DNA of 64,000 bases from positions 18,927-82,926 of the forward strand of contig DAOPZL010000007.1 in the NCBI GenBank assembly GCA_035353395.1, written 5' to 3'. The notes under the pieces were generated by a model, which saw only the letters and a program-made list of their open reading frames with translations, was not told the DNA's origin and searched no databases. Positions within the stretch are counted from its first letter, which is position 1; every line of letters begins with the position of its first letter. This stretch comes from UBA1801 sp035353395 (lineage in GTDB: Bacteria > Acidobacteriota > Holophagae > Holophagales > Holophagaceae). The position numbers and the translations under genes were made by a program. Positions 25,447 through 34,368 of the stretch are shown here, piece by piece.

Positions 25447-27636
25447 ATGCCACGTCCCTTATTGCTGATTGTTGATGCCGAATCCCTGAAGTCGCTGGGA
25501 CTCGAGAAGGTCCTGGCGAGGGAGGGATGGGATCTCGCCTGGGCGACCAACCAGCAGGCCGTGCACGTGGGGCTGATGGGCCAGGAACCCAGCCTGGTTC
25601 TCGTGGACTTCTCCCGGAGCGGGGAGGCCGGGGCCAAGTCCATCCTCCGGCTCAGGGAACAGAATCCTCGCCTCCCCGTGGTCGCCCTGCAGGGCCAGGT
25701 TCCCGCGCCGAGGGAGGTCCCCGTGTCGGCCGTCCTGGATCGGGACCTCGCCCTGGACCAGTGGTCGCCCTTCCTGAAGAACCTCCTGCCGCGCGTGCCT
25801 CTGGAACGCAAGCTCACGACCGAGGATCTCTTCGGGGACATCCTGGCCGACATCGAGGGAGCGTCCGGCCCGAAGCCCTCCAGGCCCGCGCCGGCTCCTG
25901 CGCCAGCTCCGGCTCCTGCCCCCGCCAGGCGCCCTGCCGCGGGCAGGCCGGTCCCGGGGACGGTGCCCGTCCGGAAGCCGAACCTTACGCCCGTCGCGCC
26001 CAAGCTCCCCGCGCCCGAGGCTCCCAAGCTCCCCAAGTCTCCTGTGCAGGAAGGCCTGCCCCCCGCGCCGGAGACCCCCTCGGCCTCTTCCATCCTGCCG
26101 GACCTCTTCGGGGACATCCTCGGCCCCCTGGAGAACCCGCGGGCCACCCAGCCGGCCAAGGGCAAGCCCGATCTCACGCTGAGCGAGTTCTCCGGGATCA
26201 AGGATCCGTTCAAGGCCCCGCCGGAGCCCTCCCCCTTGCCGGTCCCCCCGTCCCCCAGGGAGGCGCTCCCTGCTTCCCCCGACGCCGTCGACTTCGCGGA
26301 CGAGGACGTGCCGGAACTCGAGTTCCTGGGATCCACCGGCATCACTCCCACCGCGAAGCCTTCCCGGCGGGAGGCCGATCCTTCCCCCTCGCCCAGGCCC
26401 CTCCCCGAGCCGGACCTGCGGGCGGAACCCTTCGACGACGCCTCTTTCGAGGAGTTCGGCAACTACTACCTCATCGAGAAGATCGCCGTCGGCGGCATGG
26501 CCGAGCTCTTCAAGGCCCGCCAGCGCGGAGTCCACGATTTCGAGAAGATCGTGGCCATCAAGCGCATCCTGCCCCACCTCTCCGACAACGACGAGTTCGT
26601 CCGGATGTTCATCGACGAGGCCAAGCTGGCGGCGCAGCTGACGCATCCGAACATCGTCCAGATCTTCGACCTGGGCAAGGCCAGCGGGTTCTACTACATC
26701 GCCATGGAGTACGTGGACGGCAAGGACCTGCGGAGCCTGCTCCGGAAGGTGCGCGAGTACCGGAAGCCCTTCCCGGAGGCCGTGGCCGCCTTCGTCACCA
26801 TGAAGGTGGCCATGGCTCTCGACTACGCGCACCGCAAGCGCGGCATGAACAACAAGGAGCTGAAGCTGGTCCACCGGGACGTGAGCCCCCAGAACGTGTT
26901 GATCTCGAGCGAGGGGGCGGTGAAGCTGGTGGATTTCGGCATCGCCAAGGCCGCCACCAAGAGCACGCAGACCATGGCGGGCGCCCTCAAGGGCAAGCTG
27001 CTCTACATGAGCCCCGAGCAGGCCCTGGGCCAGTCCCTGGACAACCGCTCCGACATCTACTCGCTGGGCCTCGTGCTCTTCGAGCTCCTCACGGGGGAAC
27101 GCTGCTTCCAGGCCGACAGCGAGCTGGGGGTGCTGGAGAAGGTCCGGCTGGGGAAGGTGCAGGATGTCCGGGCCGCGAATCCCCAGGTCTCCAGGGACAT
27201 GGCGGACATCCTCGAAAAGGCGCTGCAGAAGAACGTGGACCAGCGCTACGCCTCGGCCCGCCTGATGGAAAGGGACCTCAAGTCGCTGCTGGTGAAGCAC
27301 GGGAACGAACCCACGGACCACGAGGTCGCGGAGTACGTGAACACGCTCCTCAAGGGGACCAAGGAGCAGCTGGACACGCTCCTGGCCACCCACTTCGCCG
27401 CCAGGACTCCGGTTCCCGCCCCCGAGCCCGAGCGCGCGCCGATCCGGGAGACCGCGATCGGGGACCTTCCGACCACGGTGGAAGTGAAGCCGCCGCCCGC
27501 GCGGGTCGTCCCTCCGCCCGAGATCCGCAGCCTGCCGAAGCGGGAGCTTCCCCGCTGGCTCCTGCCCGTGCTGCTGTGCATCGCGCTGGCCGGCCTGCTG
27601 GTCCTGCTGTTTTTCACGGGCGGGGCAAGCAGCTAA
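25447..27636 (+). CDS. Membrane-anchored Ser/Thr protein kinase with receiver-like N terminus
   Basis: In this 729-residue protein, residues 1-110 look like a receiver fold (PLLLIVDAE, SLVLVDFSRSGEAG), but the acidic pocket is reduced. A Pro/Ala-rich linker follows (about 140-330, with an APAPAPAPA stretch). The PknB/Hanks-type kinase begins near 339, with a modified glycine loop (IAVGGMAELF), Lys372 in VAIKRIL, HRD at 476-478 (HRDVSPQN), DFG at 496-498 and a MSPEQ activation segment. One hydrophobic helix lies near the C terminus (about 702-724), so the kinase faces the cytoplasm with almost no outside part. Its targets are unknown. A probable promoter lies just upstream. Confidence 0.9.
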   Translation: MPRPLLLIVDAESLKSLGLEKVLAREGWDLAWATNQQAVHVGLMGQEPSLVLVDFSRSGEAGAKSILRLREQNPRLPVVALQGQVPAPREVPVSAVLDRDLALDQWSPFLKNLLPRVPLERKLTTEDLFGDILADIEGASGPKPSRPAPAPAPAPAPAPARRPAAGRPVPGTVPVRKPNLTPVAPKLPAPEAPKLPKSPVQEGLPPAPETPSASSILPDLFGDILGPLENPRATQPAKGKPDLTLSEFSGIKDPFKAPPEPSPLPVPPSPREALPASPDAVDFADEDVPELEFLGSTGITPTAKPSRREADPSPSPRPLPEPDLRAEPFDDASFEEFGNYYLIEKIAVGGMAELFKARQRGVHDFEKIVAIKRILPHLSDNDEFVRMFIDEAKLAAQLTHPNIVQIFDLGKASGFYYIAMEYVDGKDLRSLLRKVREYRKPFPEAVAAFVTMKVAMALDYAHRKRGMNNKELKLVHRDVSPQNVLISSEGAVKLVDFGIAKAATKSTQTMAGALKGKLLYMSPEQALGQSLDNRSDIYSLGLVLFELLTGERCFQADSELGVLEKVRLGKVQDVRAANPQVSRDMADILEKALQKNVDQRYASARLMERDLKSLLVKHGNEPTDHEVAEYVNTLLKGTKEQLDTLLATHFAARTPVPAPEPERAPIRETAIGDLPTTVEVKPPPARVVPPPEIRSLPKRELPRWLLPVLLCIALAGLLVLLFFTGGASS

Positions 27637-27639
27637 GAT
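27611..27639 (+). promoter_or_regulatory. Candidate promoter for the small coiled-coil gene
   Basis: TTTTCA (27611-27616) and TAAGAT (27634-27639) are 17 bases apart. They overlap the kinase stop codon and lie about 55 bases before the ATG at 27694. The match to consensus is modest. Confidence 0.4.
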
Positions 27640-27693
27640 GGAGTCATCCTCATCGGCGTCACGCAATCGTCACCCATTCCCAGGGAGCCCTTC

Positions 27694-27990
27694 ATGGAAC
27701 TGAGCAAGGATCAGGCAGCCTTCTACAACCAGGCACGGGAACGTTGCCGCCAGGATGTCGTCGAGATGAACAACACCATCCGCGCCGAATGGCAGCACCT
27801 CAACGACGAGATCAAGCGTGTGCAGGAACTGATCCAGACGCTGGAGACCCGCAAGCAGACGCTCGGCCAGATGTACGCGTCCGCGAGCGAGATGATCGGG
27901 GCGGACAACGACCTGGACATCTCCCCGGCCATCCAGGAGGGGATGGAGGAAAGCGCCGACGACCTCGGCGTCGGCGAGATCGACCTGTAG
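27694..27990 (+). CDS. Small coiled-coil protein of unknown function
   Basis: I do not recognise a family for this 98-residue acidic protein. Residues about 10-65 form a predicted helical, heptad-like stretch (WQHLNDEIKRVQELIQTL), and the C terminus is rich in Asp and Glu. It has no signal peptide and no cysteine motif beyond Cys19. A GGGAG site lies seven bases before the ATG. It is 57 bases downstream of the Ser/Thr kinase on the same strand, and could be a kinase partner or substrate; this is only a positional guess. A strong hairpin follows. Confidence 0.75.
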   Translation: MELSKDQAAFYNQARERCRQDVVEMNNTIRAEWQHLNDEIKRVQELIQTLETRKQTLGQMYASASEMIGADNDLDISPAIQEGMEESADDLGVGEIDL

Positions 27991-28008
27991 CCCACTGGCC
28001 CGGGGTTC

Positions 28009-28050
28009 CCGGGACGGACGGAGGCTCCCCGGGGCCGTCGTCCGTCCCGG
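28009..28050. terminator. Bidirectional terminator between convergent genes
   Basis: A 12-base-pair perfect stem (CCGGGACGGACG with CGTCCGTCCCGG) encloses an 18-base GC-rich loop. It lies between the convergent genes ending at 27990 (plus) and 28051 (minus), abutting the latter's stop codon. Confidence 0.65.
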
Positions 28051-28254
28051 TCAACGCTGCCTGAAGAGGGGAGCCGAGCATTTCCCGCAGGAAGCCCGGT
28101 GCGCCGGGTTGCGGCACCCGCAGCGGGCGCACGTCCGGTCGAGCCCGCGCTTCCGCCTCCGGGCGCGAAGCCAGAGGACTCCCAGGAGAAGCACCAGCAG
28201 CGCCGCTTTCGCCGGCGCCCAGGCGACGAAGGAGCTTGCCGGGCCGGCGGGCAT
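28051..28254 (-). CDS. Small membrane protein with C-terminal zinc ribbon
   Basis: This 67-residue protein has one hydrophobic helix (about 13-28, AKAALLVLLLGVLWL) followed by a basic stretch and a four-cysteine zinc-ribbon pattern CARCGCRN...CGKC. Such short proteins probably hold a metal-binding knuckle on the cytoplasmic face; no function is known. It starts six bases after the epimerase stop, on the same strand, with no clear Shine-Dalgarno of its own, so translation is likely coupled. It is the last gene of the lepA-LAB_N-epimerase run. Confidence 0.65.
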   Translation of the reverse strand: MPAGPASSFVAWAPAKAALLVLLLGVLWLRARRRKRGLDRTCARCGCRNPAHRASCGKCSAPLFRQR

Positions 28255-28260
28255 GGGGCT

Positions 28261-29268
28261 TCAGCGGGCGTGGAACTCGCGGTACCACGCCACGAAGCGG
28301 GCCAGCCCCACGGGCAGGTCGGTATGGGGCCTGAAGCCGGTCAGCGCCTCCAGGCTGGAGGTGTCCGCGACGGTCTCCAGGACGTCCCCCGGCTGGAGGG
28401 GGAGCATGTTCAGCCGGGCCTTGCGGCCCAGGGCCTGCTCGAGTTCCCGGATGAACCGCATCAAGGGCTCGGGCTGGCTGTTGCCGATGTTGACGACCCG
28501 GTAGGGGGCGCTGCTCTCCGAGGGCGCTCCCGTCTCCACGGTCCACGCGGCGTTGGCCTCCGGCGCGAGGGGCGCGAGCCGCATGATGCCTTCGACGATG
28601 TCGTCGATGTAGGTGAAGTCCCGCCGCATCTCACCGTTGTTGTAGACGTCGATGGGCCGGTCCTCGAGGATGGCCCTGGTGAACTTGAAGTAGGCCATGT
28701 CCGGGCGGCCCCAGGGGCCGTAGACGGTGAAGAAGCGCAGCCCGGTCGTGGGGAGCCCGTACAGGTGCGCGTAGCTGTGGCTCATCAGCTCGTTGGCCTT
28801 CTTGGTGGCCGCGTAGAGGGAGACCGGGTGGTCCGTGCGGTCGGAGGGGCTGAAGGGGGTCTTCCGGTTGAGTCCATAGACGGAGCTCGAGGAGGCGTAG
28901 AGCAGGTGCCGCACCTCCGTCCGGCGGCAGCCCTCCAGCACGTTGAGGTGGCCGACCAGGTTGGAGTCCGCGTAGGCGAGCGGATGATCCAGCGAATAGC
29001 GGACGCCGGCCTGGGCCGCCAGGTGGATCACCCGCTCAGGCCGTTCGCGGGCGAAGACGGCCGCCGTGGCCTCCCGGTCGGCGAGGTCCAGCCTGGTGAA
29101 GCGGTAGCCCTTCCGGCCCTCGAGGCGGGCCAGCCGGGCGTGCTTCAGCTCCACGTCGTAGTAGTCGTTCAGGTTGTCGATGCCGACGACTTCGTGCCCC
29201 TCGGTCAGCAGGCGCTCCGCAAGGTGAAGGCCGATGAATCCTGCCGTGCCTGTAACGAGGTATTTCAT
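28261..29268 (-). CDS. NAD-dependent nucleotide-sugar epimerase (UDP-glucuronate 4-epimerase type)
   Basis: This 335-residue extended short-chain dehydrogenase has the NAD motif GTAGFIG (7-13), a catalytic Ser in YASSSSVYG, and the YAATKK dyad. The segments LAAQAGVRYSLDHP, RFFTVYGPWGRPDMA and RRDFTYIDDIVEG are typical of the UDP-glucuronate/UDP-galacturonate 4-epimerase branch of the GalE family. It probably supplies uronic acid precursors for capsule, LPS or exopolysaccharide in the cytoplasm. An AAGGAG site precedes the ATG. The substrate cannot be fixed from sequence alone; UDP-glucose 4-epimerase is the main alternative. Confidence 0.88.
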   Translation of the reverse strand: MKYLVTGTAGFIGLHLAERLLTEGHEVVGIDNLNDYYDVELKHARLARLEGRKGYRFTRLDLADREATAAVFARERPERVIHLAAQAGVRYSLDHPLAYADSNLVGHLNVLEGCRRTEVRHLLYASSSSVYGLNRKTPFSPSDRTDHPVSLYAATKKANELMSHSYAHLYGLPTTGLRFFTVYGPWGRPDMAYFKFTRAILEDRPIDVYNNGEMRRDFTYIDDIVEGIMRLAPLAPEANAAWTVETGAPSESSAPYRVVNIGNSQPEPLMRFIRELEQALGRKARLNMLPLQPGDVLETVADTSSLEALTGFRPHTDLPVGLARFVAWYREFHAR

Positions 29269-29305
29269 GGAGAACTCCTTGTGCGAGTCTGGGGCGGGCC
29301 GAAGG

Positions 29306-29632
29306 TCACTCGGCCGGATGCGTGCGGTTCGCGGCCCTGGCCTTGGTCTCGTGATGGATCAGCCAGAGATTGCGCAGGTAGATGAAGAAGCCGGCGCCCT
29401 GGCCCAGGATGAAGACCGGGTCCGCCCGGCGGATGGCATAGGCCAGGAGCACCGCGGAGCCCCCGATGGAGAAGTACCAGAACGAGACAGGGATGATGCT
29501 CCGCTTGTGCTTCTCCGACACCAGCCACTGGAGGAAGAACCGCGCGCTGAAGAGAAGCTGCCCCAGCATCCCGACGGCCAGCCAGATGTGGTCCGCATCC
29601 GTGTAGCGGCTGAACTGCTCGAACAGGTTCAT
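29306..29632 (-). CDS. Small membrane protein with lipid-A-disaccharide-synthase N-terminal (LAB_N) domain
   Basis: This 108-residue protein has three likely membrane helices and the LAB_N pattern (GQLLFSARFFLQWLVSE, then SFWYFSIGGS and GQGAGFFIYLRNL). LAB_N proteins occur free or attached to LpxB-like and glycosyltransferase genes; the molecular role is not settled. I chose the ATG at 29632 (MNLFEQF) because AGGAG sits eight bases upstream; a GTG in frame nine bases earlier is less likely. It lies between lepA and the sugar epimerase on the same strand, which fits an envelope-lipid or sugar role. Confidence 0.78.
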   Translation of the reverse strand: MNLFEQFSRYTDADHIWLAVGMLGQLLFSARFFLQWLVSEKHKRSIIPVSFWYFSIGGSAVLLAYAIRRADPVFILGQGAGFFIYLRNLWLIHHETKARAANRTHPAE

Positions 29633-29687
29633 GGGATCCACTCCTGGGCCTGATCGGAACCCGCGAGGGGGAGGTGGGCCGCGGCCA

Positions 29688-31505
<1,818 letters not shown>

Positions 31506-31664
31506 GCGTTACCTCGAACCGATTATTGTAGCCTGCAATCGTCGGGGAGGCCCGCGTGAACGGGCGGGAGTGGACGTCATCTTTTTCGACGGGTTTCCTT
31601 CGGGCGGGGGTAGGATTTCCTGAGACCTCGTGATTTGCGAGCTCCGGAGACGTCAGGAGGAGGC

Positions 31665-32468
31665 GTGGTTCCTCGAAAGGCCCAGGACCGGATTCTGCTG
31701 GTGGACGACCTGGCGCTCGTCCGCAGGACGGTGCCGGCGCGCCTGGGCTCCCTGGGGCGCGAGGTCAGCAGCGTCGCCAACGTGTCCGAGGCCTCGGAAT
31801 GGCTCGAGAAGCACGAGGCAGCCATGATCCTGCTCGACGTGGTGCTCCCCGGGCGGGACGGCTTCTCCTTCTGCCGGGAACTCAAGGCCGATCCGAGGTA
31901 CGCCCGCATCCCGGTGATCATGCTCACGGACGTCGGGGGGAACATCCTCGACCGCAGCCTGGAGGCCGGGGCGGACGATTACCTCCCCAAGCGCATCGAT
32001 GATGCCTTCCTCCGGATCCGCGTCCGGCTTCACCTGCACCTCTTCGACCTTCGGCGGGAGCAGGACTACGCGCCGACGCCGGAAGGGCCGTCCGTCATCC
32101 TGCTGGCCACCCAGTCCTCGCTGCTCCAGGCCCAGATCCCGGCCCAGCTGGCCCAGGACGGGCACGACGTCCGGCTGGCGGACCGGCTGGATGAAGTCGG
32201 CCCGGCGTTCACGGGCTCCGAGAAGCTCCTGATCCTCGACATGGCCCTCGATCCGGAAGGAACCCACGACTTCCTGGCCCAGCTCCGGATGGATCCCGCG
32301 ACCTCGGACCTGCCGGTGCTGCTCCTCTGCGACAAGAACGAAGTGGATGGACTGGCCGGCCTGGAATTCATGCTCGACGATGTCCTGGTGAAGCCGCTGA
32401 CGGCCCAGCTGATCAGGCAGCGGATGCAGCTCCTCCTGGAGATGGGGAAGCGCGTCCGCGGTTCCTGA
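31665..32468 (+). CDS. Two-receiver response regulator
   Basis: In this 267-residue protein the first receiver (about 8-125) is complete: LVDD acidic pair, Asp in MILLDVVLPG and the lysine in YLPKRID. The second (about 140-260) is divergent (LLILDMALDP, VLVKPLT) and may be a pseudo-receiver. There is no DNA-binding or enzymatic output. I chose the GTG at 31665 because AGGAGG stands four to eight bases before it; the frame is open further upstream but has no better start. It is divergent from lepA, with 159 bases between, and is followed by an unrelated exported protein. Confidence 0.82.
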   Translation: MVPRKAQDRILLVDDLALVRRTVPARLGSLGREVSSVANVSEASEWLEKHEAAMILLDVVLPGRDGFSFCRELKADPRYARIPVIMLTDVGGNILDRSLEAGADDYLPKRIDDAFLRIRVRLHLHLFDLRREQDYAPTPEGPSVILLATQSSLLQAQIPAQLAQDGHDVRLADRLDEVGPAFTGSEKLLILDMALDPEGTHDFLAQLRMDPATSDLPVLLLCDKNEVDGLAGLEFMLDDVLVKPLTAQLIRQRMQLLLEMGKRVRGS

Positions 32469-32511
32469 TCTGCGCCCGAAGACGCCCCAGGACCCGATGC
32501 CGGAGCGGCCC

Positions 32512-33057
32512 ATGCGACTCTCATCCTGGTTCGTGATCCCGTTCCTCGCCTGGAACCTCCTGGGGGCCCAGGCCCTCGCCAAGGCGGCCGTCCGGGAAGC
32601 CCAGGCCGCCGTCGGCGCGGTGCTCGACGACTGGCACCTGGCCGCGGCCCAGGCCGAGGAGGAACGCTACTTCAGCCACCTGGCTCCGGGAGCCGTCTTC
32701 ATGGGGCTCGACGCCGAGGAACGCTGGGAGAAGGAGGCCTTCCGGAGGTGGGCGCATCCCGGGTTCGCGGCGCGCCGGATGTGGAGGTTCCAGGCCTCCC
32801 GGAGGACGGTCGCCCTGTCTCCCGATGGGCTGGTCGCCTGGTTCGACGAGCAGCTGGACACCTCGACCATGGGATTGGCGAGAGGCAGCGGCGTCCTCGT
32901 GAAGCTCGACGGGACCTGGCAGATCGCGCAATATGCCCTGTCCCTGCCCATTCCTCCGGCGGCCTTCAGCGAGGTGCGGCAGATGATCGAGCTCCTGCGG
33001 AAGGACCAGGCCAAGGCCAAGGACGCGAAGCGTCCGCCGGAAAATCAGGGGAAGTGA
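32512..33057 (+). CDS. Exported SnoaL/NTF2-like protein
   Basis: This protein of about 181 residues has a signal-peptide-like start (MRLSSWFVIPFLAWNLLGAQALA). The rest has the pattern of NTF2/SnoaL-like-3 proteins: LDDWHLAAAQAEEERYFSHL, FMGLDAEERWEKEAFRRW, VAWFDEQLDTSTMGLARGSGVLV and IAQYALSLPIP. These are small ligand-binding or enzyme-like cones of unknown substrate. The inner ATG at 32512 is preferred over 32497 because GGAG lies upstream and the signal peptide starts there. It is downstream of the two-receiver protein (43 bases) and convergent with the next gene. Confidence 0.78.
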   Translation: MRLSSWFVIPFLAWNLLGAQALAKAAVREAQAAVGAVLDDWHLAAAQAEEERYFSHLAPGAVFMGLDAEERWEKEAFRRWAHPGFAARRMWRFQASRRTVALSPDGLVAWFDEQLDTSTMGLARGSGVLVKLDGTWQIAQYALSLPIPPAAFSEVRQMIELLRKDQAKAKDAKRPPENQGK

Positions 33058-33061
33058 CGCC

Positions 33062-33832
33062 TCAGCCGTGCTTGAAGAGCCAGTACATGCCTTCCCGGTC
33101 GTTGCCCCAGGTATCTCCGAACAGCTTCAGCGCCGCCGCGGCCTCCTCGGGACTGCCTGGTTCCGGGATCCCGGGGAGTTCCCTGGGCAGCCGGCGGCGT
33201 CCGGTGAGGAACTCCTCGAAATAGGGATTGGCGCGGCGCGCGTCGAGGAGGGCCTGCTCGGCGCCCTTCCCGGCCCCTTCGCGGATGCGCACGAGCAGGG
33301 CCGCCCAGGCCATGAAGACGGAGCCCTCCCCCTCCCGTTTCTTCAGGAACTCGGCGAGGGTCTTCAGGTCGCCGGCGGCCAGCAGGCAGCAGACGAGCCG
33401 ATAGCGGGCGCCCAAGTGGTCCTTCGCGTCGAAAGCCAGGACCGACTCCAGGTGCGGCACCGCGAGGGCCGCCCGTCCGGATCTCTCGTACAGCGAGGCC
33501 AGGGCCATGCGGGCCCGGAGGTAGGGCCTCGCCTCCTCGATCTCCCACAGGTCGCCGCGGTGTTCGCGCAGGAACGGCGTGCCCAGCCTGGCCTCGGCCC
33601 GGTCCACGATGATCTTGAGCTGGGCGATCTGGGCCTTGGAGGGACCCGTCTCCTCGCGGACCCGCACGACCTGGGCGTCGGTGCACTCGCCGTCCAGGTC
33701 CAGGGCCTTCCGTGCCAGCGCCAGGGCGTCCGCCTTGTGCCGGGCGGCCAGGGCCCTGTCCGCCAGGGCCTGGGCGGCTTGTCTCTTGTTGACCGGCGTG
33801 GCGCCGGATCCGTTCTTGTTCGGAACTGTCAT
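33062..33832 (-). CDS. TPR-like protein of unknown function
   Basis: In this 256-residue cytoplasmic protein, residues about 105-165 resemble a tetratricopeptide repeat pair (RARMALASLYERSGRAALA, then GARYRLVCCLLAAGDL). The C terminus (FLTGRRRLPRELPGI, LFGDTWG) matches a family of bacterial TPR proteins without a known role. The N-terminal 40 residues are Lys/Ala-rich. Its stop is four bases from the convergent SnoaL-like gene, and it lies 13 bases downstream of the small membrane protein gene on the same strand. Confidence 0.7.
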   Translation of the reverse strand: MTVPNKNGSGATPVNKRQAAQALADRALAARHKADALALARKALDLDGECTDAQVVRVREETGPSKAQIAQLKIIVDRAEARLGTPFLREHRGDLWEIEEARPYLRARMALASLYERSGRAALAVPHLESVLAFDAKDHLGARYRLVCCLLAAGDLKTLAEFLKKREGEGSVFMAWAALLVRIREGAGKGAEQALLDARRANPYFEEFLTGRRRLPRELPGIPEPGSPEEAAAALKLFGDTWGNDREGMYWLFKHG

Positions 33833-33845
33833 GAATTTTCCCTGA

Positions 33846-34283
33846 TCAGAGGGTGGGGCCCGCGGAAAGCTCCGGCGGGGGTGGGAGCGTTCGCCCGAAG
33901 GCGTCCTTGTTCACCGCCACCAGGGAGGCGAGCAGGAAGCCCAGCAGGGCCAGGAGCGGCGCGCCTCGCCTGGCCTTCGCCAGCGACTTGGCGGAAAGCT
34001 CCGACATCACCAGCAGCAGGACCACGAGGACGGATTTCAACGGCAGGTAGCGGGCGTCCAGGGGATGCGCCTGCATGGCCACCAGGAGACCTCCCGTGGC
34101 CGCGGCCAGGCGGAAGCCGTTGGCCGCGACCTTCTTCCAGAGGCTGGCCGCCAGTCCCCGCAGGTCCTCTCGCTCGTCCTCGAGGCCGGAGATCATGAGC
34201 GCCACCACGGCGGCGCCTCCGGCCGTGGAGACGCAGACGAAGTGAAGCCATTTCACCAGGTCGAACAACGCGAAACGGGGCAT
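33846..34283 (-). CDS. Small integral membrane protein, function unknown
   Basis: This 145-residue protein has three to four hydrophobic helices (about 8-30, 55-70, 83-97, 110-125). The N-terminal LVKWLHFVCVSTAGGAAVV, with a helix-embedded His, resembles the CopD/SirB/DUF2269-like group of small heme-free or heme-binding membrane proteins, but the match is too loose for a name. It precedes the TPR-like protein in the same transcript. Confidence 0.65.
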   Translation of the reverse strand: MPRFALFDLVKWLHFVCVSTAGGAAVVALMISGLEDEREDLRGLAASLWKKVAANGFRLAAATGGLLVAMQAHPLDARYLPLKSVLVVLLLVMSELSAKSLAKARRGAPLLALLGFLLASLVAVNKDAFGRTLPPPPELSAGPTL

Positions 34284-34368
34284 GGAAACCTCGGCAAGAG
34301 TGCGGCTATAGGATACCCCCGTCTCCTCCGGCCATCCCCGGCACGAGGATTCCCGTGCCGGCCGGCCG

